Shown here: positions 41,633 to 49,701 of the stretch, piece after piece
Numbering within the stretch: position 1 is the stretch's first letter
Layout: each line of letters opens with the position of its first letter
NCBI RefSeq assembly: GCF_024220175.1
Contig: NZ_CP098502.1
Coordinates: 2,108,001 to 2,172,000, forward strand
Reading direction: 5' to 3'
Source of the DNA: Paraconexibacter antarcticus
GTDB lineage: Bacteria; Actinomycetota; Thermoleophilia; Solirubrobacterales; Solirubrobacteraceae
Length of the DNA stretch: 64,000 nucleotides
Program-made: the position numbers and the translations under genes
The notes under the pieces: generated by a model
The model's input: only the letters and a program-made list of their open reading frames with translations
What the model was told of the DNA's origin: nothing
The model's database searches: none

Positions 41633-42175
41633 ATGGAACCCTCGCGCATCACGCGCTGGACCACGGTCGCCGGCCTCTCGATGGGTGCGCTCGTCGCGCT
41701 CGCGATCTGCGCGGCACAGGCTCCAGCGGCCACCAGCGGTGAGCTCGTCACCGGCACGACCCTCGGGACCCTGTCCCTCGTCGGCACATCGGCCACGTTC
41801 ACCACGAACTTCTCGCCCGGCGGCACCGCGACCGCCAACGGCGCGCTCACGGCGACCAACACCGCCGCGAGCTCCACCCTGACGGTGGGCGACGCCGGCA
41901 CGGGCGCCGGGCACATGGTCAAGGCCGGCACCGGCTGCACCGGCAGCGACGCGCAGCTCACGAACGCCCTGTCGGTCGCCGTCACCGGGACCGGGTTCTC
42001 GTCGGCGGGCGCGAAGTCGATCCCCGACGCGGCCTCCCCGGCCACGGTCGCGACGGCGGCCGCGCCCTTCAGCGCGGCGGTCCTCACGACGGCCTACAGC
42101 CAGGTCCTCCCGTCCGCGCAGGTGATGCTCACCGGGTGCGTCTACTCGCTGACGGCGACGTACACGCTCCAGTAG
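41633..42175 (+). CDS. Secreted beta-rich protein, WxL-like (paralogue 1)
   Basis: 180 residues with a signal peptide (~1-33). The mature part is Thr/Ser/Ala-rich beta, with STLTVGDAGTGAGHMV, GCTGSDAQLTN and C-terminal GCVYSLTATYTLQ. It is clearly homologous to the next gene (shared GAGHMVK, GCTGS, TN-L-VAVT, SAGAK-I, PSAQ-LTGC-YS). Its C-terminus and DxGTGAG motif recall the WxL surface domain of Gram-positives, and the third gene fits the DUF916-like partner. Two conserved Cys pairs may form a disulfide. Function unknown; a surface or export role is inference. It starts in the 84 bp between a divergent phosphoesterase and itself. Confidence 0.75.
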   Translation: MEPSRITRWTTVAGLSMGALVALAICAAQAPAATSGELVTGTTLGTLSLVGTSATFTTNFSPGGTATANGALTATNTAASSTLTVGDAGTGAGHMVKAGTGCTGSDAQLTNALSVAVTGTGFSSAGAKSIPDAASPATVATAAAPFSAAVLTTAYSQVLPSAQVMLTGCVYSLTATYTLQ

Positions 42176-42182
42176 CCGGCGC

Positions 42183-42653
42183 ATGCCGGGCCGTCACCGC
42201 CTCGCCGTCGTGCTCGTCGCGGGCGCCGTGCTCCTCGCCGGCGCCGCGCGGGCGTCCGCGCTCTCGCTCGGCGTCGGGACGGGCGCCACGCTGAGCCCGT
42301 TCCGCCCGGGGCAGACGGCCACCGGCAGCGGGTCGCTCACGATCGTCTCGCTCGGGGCCTGGACGCTCACCGCCGAGGACGACGGTCCGGGCGCCGGCCA
42401 CATGGTCAAGGGCGCTGCCGGCTGCACCGGCAGCTCCGCCCAGACGACGAACCAGCTGACCGTCGCGGTCACCGCCCTCGGCGTCACCTCCGCCGGCGCC
42501 AAGGCGATCGGGGCCACCCCGGTCCAGGTCGCCAGCGGGGGCCTCACCGCCGGCCTGCTCATGACCACCGCCTACTCGCTCGTCATCCCGTCGGCCCAGA
42601 CCCTGCTCACCGGCTGCGCCTACTCCGAGACCGTGACCTACACCGCCCAATGA
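42183..42653 (+). CDS. Secreted beta-rich protein, WxL-like (paralogue 2)
   Basis: 156 residues with signal peptide (~1-26, ending ...ARASA). The mature domain carries GAWTLTAEDDGPGAGHMV; the Trp-x-Leu (WTL) is present here but replaced by STL in paralogue 1. Two cysteines (GCTGS, GCAYS) are conserved in both. ATG 42183 lies 7 bp after the paralogue 1 stop. Its stop overlaps the next ATG by 4 bases (ATGA). It probably acts with paralogue 1 as partners or variants assembled by the membrane protein that follows. Confidence 0.75.
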   Translation: MPGRHRLAVVLVAGAVLLAGAARASALSLGVGTGATLSPFRPGQTATGSGSLTIVSLGAWTLTAEDDGPGAGHMVKGAAGCTGSSAQTTNQLTVAVTALGVTSAGAKAIGATPVQVASGGLTAGLLMTTAYSLVIPSAQTLLTGCAYSETVTYTAQ

Positions 42654-43990
42654 GCCTCCGCCGCCCCCTCGCCTTCGCCGCCGTGGCGCTCGGTCTCCTC
42701 GGGCCGTCCGGGCTGCCCGCGCCGGCGGCTGCCGCCGGCGGCTCGGACCACGGCACGTTCTCGATCGGCCCCTCGCGCCGGAACGTCGTCGCCCGCCCGC
42801 CCGTCGCGCTCGTCCCGACGCGCGTGAGCAACTCCACGCGCCAGCCCTACGACGTGAAGGTCTTCCCGGTCGTGCTGCATCAGCAGCTCAGCGGGGCGTT
42901 CGCGTTCGACGAGACCGCGGACGCGCTGCGCACGGCCCGCACGATCCTCGGGGTGGGCCCGGCGCGGTTCCGGCTCGCGCCCGGCACGGCCCGGATCGTC
43001 AAGGTCGACTGGAACCTCCTCCCGCTGCAGGCGCACGCGGCGTACGTCGGCATCGTCTTCCAGGGCCAGCCGCGCCTGCCGGGCGGCCCGTCGGTCCCGG
43101 TCATCAGCCGTCTGCTGAGCATCAACCTGCTCCGGCTTCCGGGGCATCATCACCGCAGCGGCCGCTTCACGGCGCTGCACGTCGTCCAGGTGGGGCCCCG
43201 CGCGCTGCAGCTCATCGCCCGCGTGAAGAACACCGGGGACGTCGTCGGCGTCCCGCAGCACGGGCGCTTCGTCGTGCGCGACGCCGGCGGCCGCGCGGTC
43301 TCCGGCGGGCACTGGACCGGCGACGTCGTCGTCCCGGGCGCCGAGCGCGAGTTCCCGATCGAGCTGCGCCGGCGGCTGCCGGCCGGCGAGTACACCGCGC
43401 GGGTCGCGATGCGCTTCGGGCCGGGGCACGACCGCAAGGTGCCCGTGCGCTTCCGCCTCGCCTCCCCGGGGACGCTCGCCGCGCCGGCGGTCGACGTCAC
43501 GGCCTTCGGCGCCCACGGCGAGGTCGGCGGGGCCGCCCGCGTCAGCGCCCGGGTCCGGAGCACGGGCACGGCCATGGCCGGCGTCGACCTGGGCCTGTCG
43601 GTCTTCCGCGTGACGCGCGGGACGCCGGAGACGCGGCCGGTCGCCACGCGGCGGCTGCGCCTCCGCGACATGAGGCCCGGGACGACGAGCCGCGTCGGCG
43701 TGGGCCTGGCCGGCCCGCTGGCCCGGGGCAGCTACCACGTCGTGGCCCGCTGGCGGGACGCGACCGGCACCGCGCAGATCCTGACGACCGACTTCGCGGC
43801 CGCGCCGCACCGCTCCCTCGCCGCCCGCGTCCACCGGTTCCTGCGGCTCCACGAGGGCGCGATCGGGGCCGGGGTAGGCGCCGCGGTGCTGCTGCTCCTC
43901 CTGCTGGTCCTGTGGCGCCGGCAGCGCCGCCTGGAGGACGAGCTGCGCCGCGTGAAGGCCGAGCACCACGCTGGGGCCCCGTCCGCATAG
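42650..43990 (+). CDS. DUF916/PapD-like secreted membrane protein
   Basis: 446 residues. Signal peptide ~1-29. The first external domain (~30-160) reads as a chaperone-like Ig fold: FSIGPSRRNVV, PTRVSNSTRQPYDVKVFPVV, GVGPARFRLAPGTARIVKVDW, YVGIVFQGQP, as in DUF916 (WxL-interacting) or periplasmic pilus-chaperone N-domains. A second Ig-like part follows (~180-390). A single transmembrane helix (~405-428, ending LLLLLLVLWRRQRR) anchors it, with a short basic cytoplasmic tail. Coupled by ATGA to the secreted paralogues, it could bind or present them. Assignment is by fold pattern only. Confidence 0.75.
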   Translation: MSLRRPLAFAAVALGLLGPSGLPAPAAAAGGSDHGTFSIGPSRRNVVARPPVALVPTRVSNSTRQPYDVKVFPVVLHQQLSGAFAFDETADALRTARTILGVGPARFRLAPGTARIVKVDWNLLPLQAHAAYVGIVFQGQPRLPGGPSVPVISRLLSINLLRLPGHHHRSGRFTALHVVQVGPRALQLIARVKNTGDVVGVPQHGRFVVRDAGGRAVSGGHWTGDVVVPGAEREFPIELRRRLPAGEYTARVAMRFGPGHDRKVPVRFRLASPGTLAAPAVDVTAFGAHGEVGGAARVSARVRSTGTAMAGVDLGLSVFRVTRGTPETRPVATRRLRLRDMRPGTTSRVGVGLAGPLARGSYHVVARWRDATGTAQILTTDFAAAPHRSLAARVHRFLRLHEGAIGAGVGAAVLLLLLLVLWRRQRRLEDELRRVKAEHHAGAPSA

Positions 43991-44002
43991 GGTTGGGGCG
44001 CC

Positions 44003-44413
44003 ATGCGCCTCACCGTCCTCGCCGTCGGCCGGCTGCGGCCCCCGTACGCCGACGACATCCAGCACTACGAGAAGCTCCTCGGCCGCTACGCGCGGCTCGA
44101 GCTCGTCGAGGTGCGGGAGGACGAGCAGGTCGCGCGCCGCATCCCGGAGCGGGCGTACGTCTCGCAGCTGCACAGCGAGGGACGCACGTACGACTCGGTC
44201 GCGTTCTCCGCCTTCCTCGAGGAGCGGCGGATGTCGGGACGCGACCTGTGCTTCGTCATCGGCGGGGCGTACGGGCTGGACGACGTGCAGGGCGCCGACC
44301 ACCGCCTGTCGCTCGGGCCGATGACGCTGCCGCACCAGCTCGCGCGGGTCGTCCTTCTCGAGCAGCTCTACCGCGGGCACAAGATCCTCGCCGGCGAGCC
44401 CTACCACCACTGA
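44003..44413 (+). CDS. rlmH: 23S rRNA pseudouridine(1915)-N3 methyltransferase
   Basis: 136 residues, slightly shorter than typical RlmH, still with the SPOUT knot signature FVIGGAYGLDD, LSLGPMTLPHQLARVVLLEQLYR and GEPYHH (C-terminal conserved region, usually HPYHK). It methylates pseudouridine 1915 in helix 69 of 23S rRNA, after 70S assembly. ATG 44003 is 9 nt after TAGGGT (43988-43993), whose TAG is also the stop of the upstream gene. It forms part of a plus-strand run with the channel gene and argS. Confidence 0.92.
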   Translation: MRLTVLAVGRLRPPYADDIQHYEKLLGRYARLELVEVREDEQVARRIPERAYVSQLHSEGRTYDSVAFSAFLEERRMSGRDLCFVIGGAYGLDDVQGADHRLSLGPMTLPHQLARVVLLEQLYRGHKILAGEPYHH

Positions 44414-44429
44414 TGCAGCGGCCCCCCCG

Positions 44430-45422
44430 ATGAGTCCGCTGCACGGCGAGCTGAGCGTCTTCGCCCGGCGGATGAGCCTGCTCGGCGCCGTCATCCTCGG
44501 CCTCGTCGCGGTCGGGACGCTCGGCTTCGTGCTCACCGAGGACGAGACGGTCTGGGCGGCGTTCAACCGCTCGCTCGACGTCATCGCCACGACGGGCTCG
44601 ATCCCGGCCCCGACCGACACCGGCGGCCAGATCGTGAAGGTCGTGCTGACCCTCCTGGGCGTCGGTACGCTCTTCTACGCACTGGTCACCGTCGCCGAGT
44701 TCTTCGTCGCCGGGCACGTGGGGGAGCTCCTCGCCGACCGGCGCAACGCGCGCATGCTCGCCGGGATGACCGACCACCACATCGTCTGCGGATACGGCCG
44801 CGTCGGCCGTCAGGTCGCCCGCGACCTGCGGGCGGCCGGGGCGCGGTACGTCGTCATCGACCCGGATCCCGTGAACATCGAGTCCGCCCAGGGCCAGGTC
44901 GGTGTCCGCGCGATCCTCGGCGAGCCGTCCGACGACGTCTCCCTGCACAACGCCGGCATCGAGCGGGCGAAGGCGATCATCGCCTGCGTCGACTCGGACG
45001 CGGAGAACATCTTCATCACGCTCACCGCCCGGGAGCTGCGCAGCGACATCGTCATCGTCGCGCGGGCGTCGGTCGACGGGTCGGAGGCGAAGCTCCGCCG
45101 GGCCGGGGCCGACCGCGTCATCTCGCCTTACAAGTCGAGCGGGACCGAGATGGCCCGCTTGGCGCTGCACCCGCAGGTCTCCGGGTCGGTCGACCACATC
45201 TCGGACGACTACCGCGTCGAGGAGATCGAGGTGGCCGAGGGCGCGGAAGGGGTCGGGATGGCGCTCGCGGACGTCCGCGGCGGCTCGATCATCGCGGCGC
45301 TGCGGCGCGACGGGCGCTTCCAGCCGCAGCCGCCCGGCGACACGGTGCTGCGCCCGGGGGACGTCGTCGTGGCGATGGGGACGCCGCAGACGATGGACCG
45401 CCTCGAGAACCTCTTCGCCTGA
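44430..45422 (+). CDS. TrkA-N (RCK) potassium channel-like protein
   Basis: 330 residues. Two transmembrane segments (~18-36, ~67-92) flank a pore loop, then an RCK domain: GYGRVGRQVARDLRAAGARY (121-140, nucleotide loop) and a C-terminal TrkA-C part (EVAEGAEGVGMALADV). In the pore loop the position of the selectivity filter reads ATTGSIPAP (53-61), not the usual TVGYGD, so potassium selectivity is uncertain. The ion conducted, if any, is unknown. ATG 44430 lies 16 nt after the rlmH stop. A related single-pore or regulatory role is possible. Confidence 0.85.
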   Translation: MSPLHGELSVFARRMSLLGAVILGLVAVGTLGFVLTEDETVWAAFNRSLDVIATTGSIPAPTDTGGQIVKVVLTLLGVGTLFYALVTVAEFFVAGHVGELLADRRNARMLAGMTDHHIVCGYGRVGRQVARDLRAAGARYVVIDPDPVNIESAQGQVGVRAILGEPSDDVSLHNAGIERAKAIIACVDSDAENIFITLTARELRSDIVIVARASVDGSEAKLRRAGADRVISPYKSSGTEMARLALHPQVSGSVDHISDDYRVEEIEVAEGAEGVGMALADVRGGSIIAALRRDGRFQPQPPGDTVLRPGDVVVAMGTPQTMDRLENLFA

Positions 45423-45459
45423 CGACGGCGCGGCGCCCCGGGCAACTATCGTCCGGGGC

Positions 45460-47163
45460 ATGGACGACGCGCACGCGAGCACCCCGGTCGACGACCTTCG
45501 GGCCGCCGTGCTGCGTGCCGCCGCGGCGCTCGGGGCGACGCCGAAGAGCGCGCCGACGCTCGAGCGGCCCAAGCAGGCCTCCCACGGTGACTACGCGACG
45601 AACGCCGCGATGCTGCTCGCCGGGGCGCTCAAGGCGCCGCCGCGCGACGTCGCCGCCCGCCTGGCGGACGCGATCGCCGTCGAGCTGGGGGACGACCTCG
45701 ACCGCGCCGAGATCGCGGGGCCCGGCTTCCTCAACCTCTTCCTCGGCGACGGGTGGCACGCGCGGGCGCTCACCGACGTCCTCGCGGCGGGCGACGACTT
45801 CGGCCGCGTCGCGCCGGACGCCCCCGGCCGCGAGCGGATCAACGTCGAGTTCGTCTCCGCCAACCCGACCGGGCCCGTCCACGTCGGCGGCAGCCGCAAC
45901 GCGGCCCACGGCGACGCGCTCGCCCGCATGCTCACGTTCGTCGGCCACGACGTGCACCGCGAGTACTACGTCAACGACTTCGGCTCGCAGATCGTGAAGC
46001 TCGGCGAGTCGGTGCAGGCGCGGGCGCGCGGGGAGGCCATCCCCGAGGACGGCTACCAGGGCGCATACGTGCAGGAGATCGCCGACCAGCTGCCGGGGGC
46101 CGCCGACGGCGACCTCGCCGAGGTCTCCCAGCAGGCCGTCGCCCTCATGATCAAGCGGGTGAAGGCGTCGCTGAGCGCGTTCGGCGTCGAGTTCGACACG
46201 TGGTTCAGCGAGAAGTCCCTCCACGAGCCCGGCCCGGACGGCGCGCCGTCCCGGGTCCAGCACGCCTTCGACGTTCTCGCCGAGCAGGGCCGCACCTACC
46301 GGCACGAGGGCGCGCTGTGGCTGCGCACGACGGAGTTCGGCGACGAGAAGGACCGCGTCCTCGAGCGCTCGAGCGGCGAGCACACGTACTTCGCGAGCGA
46401 CATCGCCTACCACCAGGACAAGCGCGAGCGCGGCTACACGCGGCTCATCGACCTGTGGGGCGCCGACCACCACGGCTACATGCAGCGCATGCACGCCGCG
46501 TACGAGGCGCTCGGCGGGGCGCCCGGTGACCTCGAGCTGCTCATCATGCAGTTCGTCCACATCGTCGAGCGCGCCGCCGACGAGGAGACCGGCGCGGAGG
46601 AGACGACGCGCGTGAAGATGTCCAAGCGCGCCGGCGAGTTCGTCACGCTCGACGAGCTCGTGAGCGAGATCGGCGTCGACGCCGCGCGCTGGTTCCTGCT
46701 CGCCCGCTCGCACGACACGACGATGGACCTCGACCTCGACCTCGCGCGGTCCGAGTCGGCCGAGAACCCCGTCTACTACGTCCAGTACGCGCACGCCCGG
46801 ATCGCGTCGATCCTCCGCCGCAGCGAGGTGACGCCCGACCCGGTGATTCCCGAGGGCGTCGCCCTCCACGCGAGCGAGCGGGCGCTCGTGCAGGCGCTGC
46901 TCGCGTTCGGCCCGGCGGTCGCCGACGCCGCCGGCCGCCGCGCGCCGCACCGGCTCGTCACCTACGTCCTCGAGCTCGCCCAGACCTTCACGGCCTTCTA
47001 CCGCGACTGCCCGATCGTCGGCGACGAGGCCGAGGCCTTCCGCGCCGCCCTCGCCGGCGCGACCCAGCACGTCCTCGCCACGGGCCTGGACCTGCTCGGC
47101 ATCAGCGCGCCGGTCGAGATGCACCGCGAGGACGCGGCGGTGCCGGGGCCGGCGGCGAGGTAG
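45460..47163 (+). CDS. argS: Arginyl-tRNA synthetase
   Basis: 567 residues, the expected length. N-terminal additional domain ~1-110 (ERPKQASHGDYATNAAMLLAG), then the class Ia catalytic core: EFVSANPTGPVHVGGSRNAA (the HIGH equivalent is HVGG, a variant also seen in actinobacterial ArgRS), REYYVNDFGSQIVKLG, YFASDIAYHQDK, WGADHHGYMQRM and KMSKRAGEFVTLDELV (KMSKR). The anticodon-binding helices follow from ~450. It charges tRNA-Arg. ATG 45460 is 7 nt after TATCGT (45447-45452). Confidence 0.95.
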   Translation: MDDAHASTPVDDLRAAVLRAAAALGATPKSAPTLERPKQASHGDYATNAAMLLAGALKAPPRDVAARLADAIAVELGDDLDRAEIAGPGFLNLFLGDGWHARALTDVLAAGDDFGRVAPDAPGRERINVEFVSANPTGPVHVGGSRNAAHGDALARMLTFVGHDVHREYYVNDFGSQIVKLGESVQARARGEAIPEDGYQGAYVQEIADQLPGAADGDLAEVSQQAVALMIKRVKASLSAFGVEFDTWFSEKSLHEPGPDGAPSRVQHAFDVLAEQGRTYRHEGALWLRTTEFGDEKDRVLERSSGEHTYFASDIAYHQDKRERGYTRLIDLWGADHHGYMQRMHAAYEALGGAPGDLELLIMQFVHIVERAADEETGAEETTRVKMSKRAGEFVTLDELVSEIGVDAARWFLLARSHDTTMDLDLDLARSESAENPVYYVQYAHARIASILRRSEVTPDPVIPEGVALHASERALVQALLAFGPAVADAAGRRAPHRLVTYVLELAQTFTAFYRDCPIVGDEAEAFRAALAGATQHVLATGLDLLGISAPVEMHREDAAVPGPAAR

Positions 47164-47173
47164 GGGCGCTTCG

Positions 47174-47240
47174 GGGTCTGCCGCGGTCTCGGGTCTGCCG
47201 CGGGTCTCGGGTCTGCCGCGGGTCTCGGGTCTGCCGCGTG
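47174..47240. repeat. 18-bp tandem repeat (about 3.7 copies)
   Basis: Unit GGGTCTGCCGCGGGTCTC starting at 47191 and 47209 is exact, with a 17-bp first copy at 47174 missing one G and a partial last copy from 47227. It lies just after the argS stop. 18 bp is six codons, but the reading RQTRDP on the minus strand has no gene around it. Likely a replication-slippage array or attenuator-like spacer. Confidence 0.6.
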
Positions 47241-47308
47241 GTCCTACGGCGATCCGGGGCGCAGACGGCGGCAGAGACGGCGGACGGGAGTTGCCGCGAG
47301 GATGCGCC

Positions 47309-47384
47309 CGACGAACGGGTCGCTGAGCCGACCGTTTGTCGGGCGAACCGCACGAAGTGCGCGTATGTCGTGGACTTCGTGCGG
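47309..47384. terminator. Twin hairpins between argS and the ccdA operon
   Basis: Hairpin 1: CGACGAACGGGTCG (47309-47322) against CGACCGTTTGTCG (47329-47341), one bulge. Hairpin 2: CCGCACGAAGT (47348-47358) against ACTTCGTGCGG (47374-47384), perfect 11-bp arms around a 15-nt loop. No T-run follows either. They lie where two convergent transcripts (argS and ccdA) end, so a bidirectional terminator is the simplest use. The 322-bp gap 47164-47485 otherwise holds only the tandem repeat. Confidence 0.5.
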
Positions 47385-47485
47385 GTCCGGGTCGGCGGCA
47401 ACGCCCGTCCGCCGTCTTCAGACGCCGTGGGCGCCGGCGCCCTCCAAGGCGCAGGCGGACGCCCGACCGGCCCGACGGCGACCCC

Positions 47486-48256
47486 CTACCGGTTGAACAC
47501 GTCCAGGCCCACGCTGTTGAGCGCGTCCTGGGCGTGGCGGTTGAGCACGGTGAGCTCGCCGGTGACCATGAGGAGGCCCATCCCGATGAGGATGAGGCCG
47601 GAGACGAAGGTGATGATCGCGTAGTGCTCGCGGATCCAGCTGAACGCGGTCGCCATGCGGTCGAACGCGACGGCGGTGAGGAGGAAGGGGACGGCGAGCC
47701 CGGCCGAGTAGAAGGCGAGCAGGACGCCGCCGTGGCCGACCGTGTCGCTCGTCGCGGCGGCGGCGAGGATCGAGCTGAGCGTCGGCCCGACGCAGGGGGT
47801 CCAGGCGACGGCGAAGGCGAGGCCGGCGACGACGGGGCCGCCGCTGCCTGCCTTGGCCATCAGGGCCTCGGGGCGCCACTCCTGGTTCAGCCGGTCGACG
47901 AACGGGGTGAGGAGGAAGAAGGCGCCCATCGCGATGATGAAGCCGCCGGCGACCTTGTCGAGCGTGTCGACGTGGTCACGGAGGGTCGAGCCGAGGCCGG
48001 TGGCCGTCATGCCAAGCGCGACGAACATGACCGTGAAGGAGAGGCAGAAGATGACCGCCGGGCCGAGCACGGCGCTCACGCCCCGCTCCTTCGTCTTGAT
48101 GTCGACGAGCGAGACGCCGGACACGGCGCTGAGGTACCCCGGGACGAGCGGCAGCACGCAGGGCGAGATGAAGGAGATGAAGCCGACGGCGAACGCGGCG
48201 AGGATCGTCGTGTCCCCGGCGCCGGTGGACGCGGCGAGCACGAGCGAGGACCCCAT
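47486..48256 (-). CDS. ccdA: Cytochrome c biogenesis protein CcdA
   Basis: 256 residues with six transmembrane segments. CcdA signature pairs: SPCVLPLVPGYLSAVSG and AWTPCVGPTL, each with the Cys that passes electrons from cytoplasmic thioredoxin across the membrane to exported thiol-disulfide proteins. It works with the TlpA-type thioredoxin two genes upstream for cytochrome c apoprotein reduction. ATG 48256 shares one base with the stop of the upstream ccmH-like gene (TGATG), so it is tightly coupled and last in the operon. Confidence 0.92.
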   Translation of the reverse strand: MGSSLVLAASTGAGDTTILAAFAVGFISFISPCVLPLVPGYLSAVSGVSLVDIKTKERGVSAVLGPAVIFCLSFTVMFVALGMTATGLGSTLRDHVDTLDKVAGGFIIAMGAFFLLTPFVDRLNQEWRPEALMAKAGSGGPVVAGLAFAVAWTPCVGPTLSSILAAAATSDTVGHGGVLLAFYSAGLAVPFLLTAVAFDRMATAFSWIREHYAIITFVSGLILIGMGLLMVTGELTVLNRHAQDALNSVGLDVFNR

Positions 48257-48732
48257 CAGATGCCCGCCCGGCCGAGCTCGTCGTCGAGGCGCCGCAGGTC
48301 GTCGGGCGCGAGCTCCGGCACCTTCGCGTCCGGCCCCTGGTCCGGCAGGCCGGAGCGGCGCCGCCAGCGCGGCAGCGTCAGCGCGAGCAGGAGGCCCACG
48401 CCGCCGACCGCGCCGATCGGCACGAGCCACGTCGTGATGTTGAAGCCGCTCGTCGGCGGGTCGGCGAGGACCTCGTTGCCGAGCTCGCTCTTGAGCCGGT
48501 CCAGCACCTGCTGCTTCGTCAGGCCGAGGGCGATGAGGCGCCGGATCTCCTTGCGCTCGTCGTCCGCCTGCGGTGAGTTCGCGATGTTCAGCGGGACGTT
48601 GCAGGTCACGCACATGACCTCGTCCTCGATGTCGTTGAACGACGCGCGGGGCGTGGCCGCGGACGCCGGCGCGAACGCCGCGACCGCGAGCACGAGGGCG
48701 ACGAGGGCCCGGAGGGCGCGGCGTGCGCTCAT
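48256..48732 (-). CDS. ccmH: CcmH/CycL/Ccl2-type cytochrome c maturation protein
   Basis: 158 residues. Signal peptide ~1-26, then the CcmH domain: FNDIEDEVMCVTCNVPLNIANSPQADDERKEIRRLI with a CxxC motif (MCVTC), GLTKQQVLDRLKSELGNEVLADPP, and a C-terminal transmembrane helix (TTWLVPIGAVGGVGLLLALTL). It would reduce or present apocytochrome c heme-binding cysteines to the heme lyase machinery. ATG 48732 overlaps the TlpA-like stop by 4 bases (ATGA). The CcmF/CcsB heme lyases themselves are not in the window. Confidence 0.88.
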   Translation of the reverse strand: MSARRALRALVALVLAVAAFAPASAATPRASFNDIEDEVMCVTCNVPLNIANSPQADDERKEIRRLIALGLTKQQVLDRLKSELGNEVLADPPTSGFNITTWLVPIGAVGGVGLLLALTLPRWRRRSGLPDQGPDAKVPELAPDDLRRLDDELGRAGI

Positions 48733-49286
48733 GTGCTGCTCGCCCGGGCCTGCGCGATCGCGTTCTGGAGGAACTTCTCGTCGATCTGGCCCCGGCGGAG
48801 GGCGACGACCCGGCCCTTGGCGTCCAGCACGAACGTCTCGGGGACGCCGGTCGACCCGAGCTTGCGGTAGAGCTTGGAGTCGAGGTCCCGGACGCTCGGG
48901 AACGTGTAGCCGTACTTCTTCGCGAAGGCCATCGACTCGTGCGGGATGTCGTTCTTCGTGACGCCGAGGAACGTGCCCGCGTGGTCGGCCGCGAGCTTGG
49001 CCTGCTCGCGCTCGAGCAGCGGCGCCTCGGCGGCGCACGGCTCGCACCACGAGCCCCAGATGTTCACGACGACGATCTTGCCGCGGAAGCTCGCGACGGA
49101 CGTCTTGCCGGACCCGTCGATGTTCGGCATCGCGAGGGTCGCGCCCGGGAGCTGCGGCAGACGGCCCTTCGCCACCGCGTCGTCGAGGGTCGTGTCGGTC
49201 CCCTTCACGGCGACGCCGTAGACGAGCAGCGCGACGAGGGCAGCGGCGACGACGAGGGCGACGGAGGGGACGGCGGAGCGCTTCAT
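48729..49286 (-). CDS. TlpA/ResA-type thiol-disulfide oxidoreductase
   Basis: 185 residues. N-terminal membrane anchor (~8-27), then a thioredoxin fold with WCEPC active site (NIWGSWCEPCAAEAPLL), STGVPETFVLDAKGRVV (cis-Pro) and YGYTFPSVRDLDSKLYRKLGS. This is the CcmG/ResA role: reducing apocytochrome c cysteines at the outer face of the membrane using electrons relayed by CcdA. AGGACAGGT immediately upstream may act as a ribosome site. It precedes ccmH and ccdA in one operon. Confidence 0.9.
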   Translation of the reverse strand: MKRSAVPSVALVVAAALVALLVYGVAVKGTDTTLDDAVAKGRLPQLPGATLAMPNIDGSGKTSVASFRGKIVVVNIWGSWCEPCAAEAPLLEREQAKLAADHAGTFLGVTKNDIPHESMAFAKKYGYTFPSVRDLDSKLYRKLGSTGVPETFVLDAKGRVVALRRGQIDEKFLQNAIAQARASST

Positions 49287-49293
49287 ACCTGTC

Positions 49294-49632
49294 CTAGAGG
49301 GTACGGGCCGGGCCCGCGAGACGGCTCTGCGAGGCGTCGGCGAGCGCCCAGGCGGCGCCGCCGGCGATCGCCGAGACGAGCGCGACCGCGGGCCACGCCC
49401 CGAGCGGATCCGCGAGGAGGTGCGACAGGACGAAGACCGCGACGTAGATCCCGAGCAGGATCCACATGCGCCGGCTTCCCGCGCGGGCGCGCCAGCGTCG
49501 CGCGCACCAGCCCGCGCCGGCGATGAGGACGAGCCCGCCGAGCGGGCGCACGCCGGTCGCCTGGGCGACCGCGAACCCGAGCGCCAGCGAGCCGGCGGCG
49601 ACGGGCCAGGTGGGCGGATCGGCGTCTCTCAC
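49294..49632 (-). CDS. Small integral membrane protein of unknown function
   Basis: 112 residues with about three hydrophobic segments (GSLALGFAVAQATGV, LGGLVLIAGAG, ILLGIYVAVFVLSHLLA). No family recognised. GTG 49632 is preferred to GTG 49641 because TACCGT (49645-49640) is 7 nt before it. It is first in the operon that continues with the TlpA-like protein, 7 bp downstream. A membrane helper of cytochrome c maturation is a guess. Confidence 0.65.
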   Translation of the reverse strand: MRDADPPTWPVAAGSLALGFAVAQATGVRPLGGLVLIAGAGWCARRWRARAGSRRMWILLGIYVAVFVLSHLLADPLGAWPAVALVSAIAGGAAWALADASQSRLAGPARTL

Positions 49633-49701
49633 CCCTGCCACGGTACCGGTGGAGGGCGGCGATCACGCCACCGGGGCGCCGACCGGGCGCCCGCGGACCG
49701 C

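Noticed and set aside
47174..47240. CRISPR array
   Set aside because: The 18-bp units are directly adjacent with no unique spacers and there are no cas genes.
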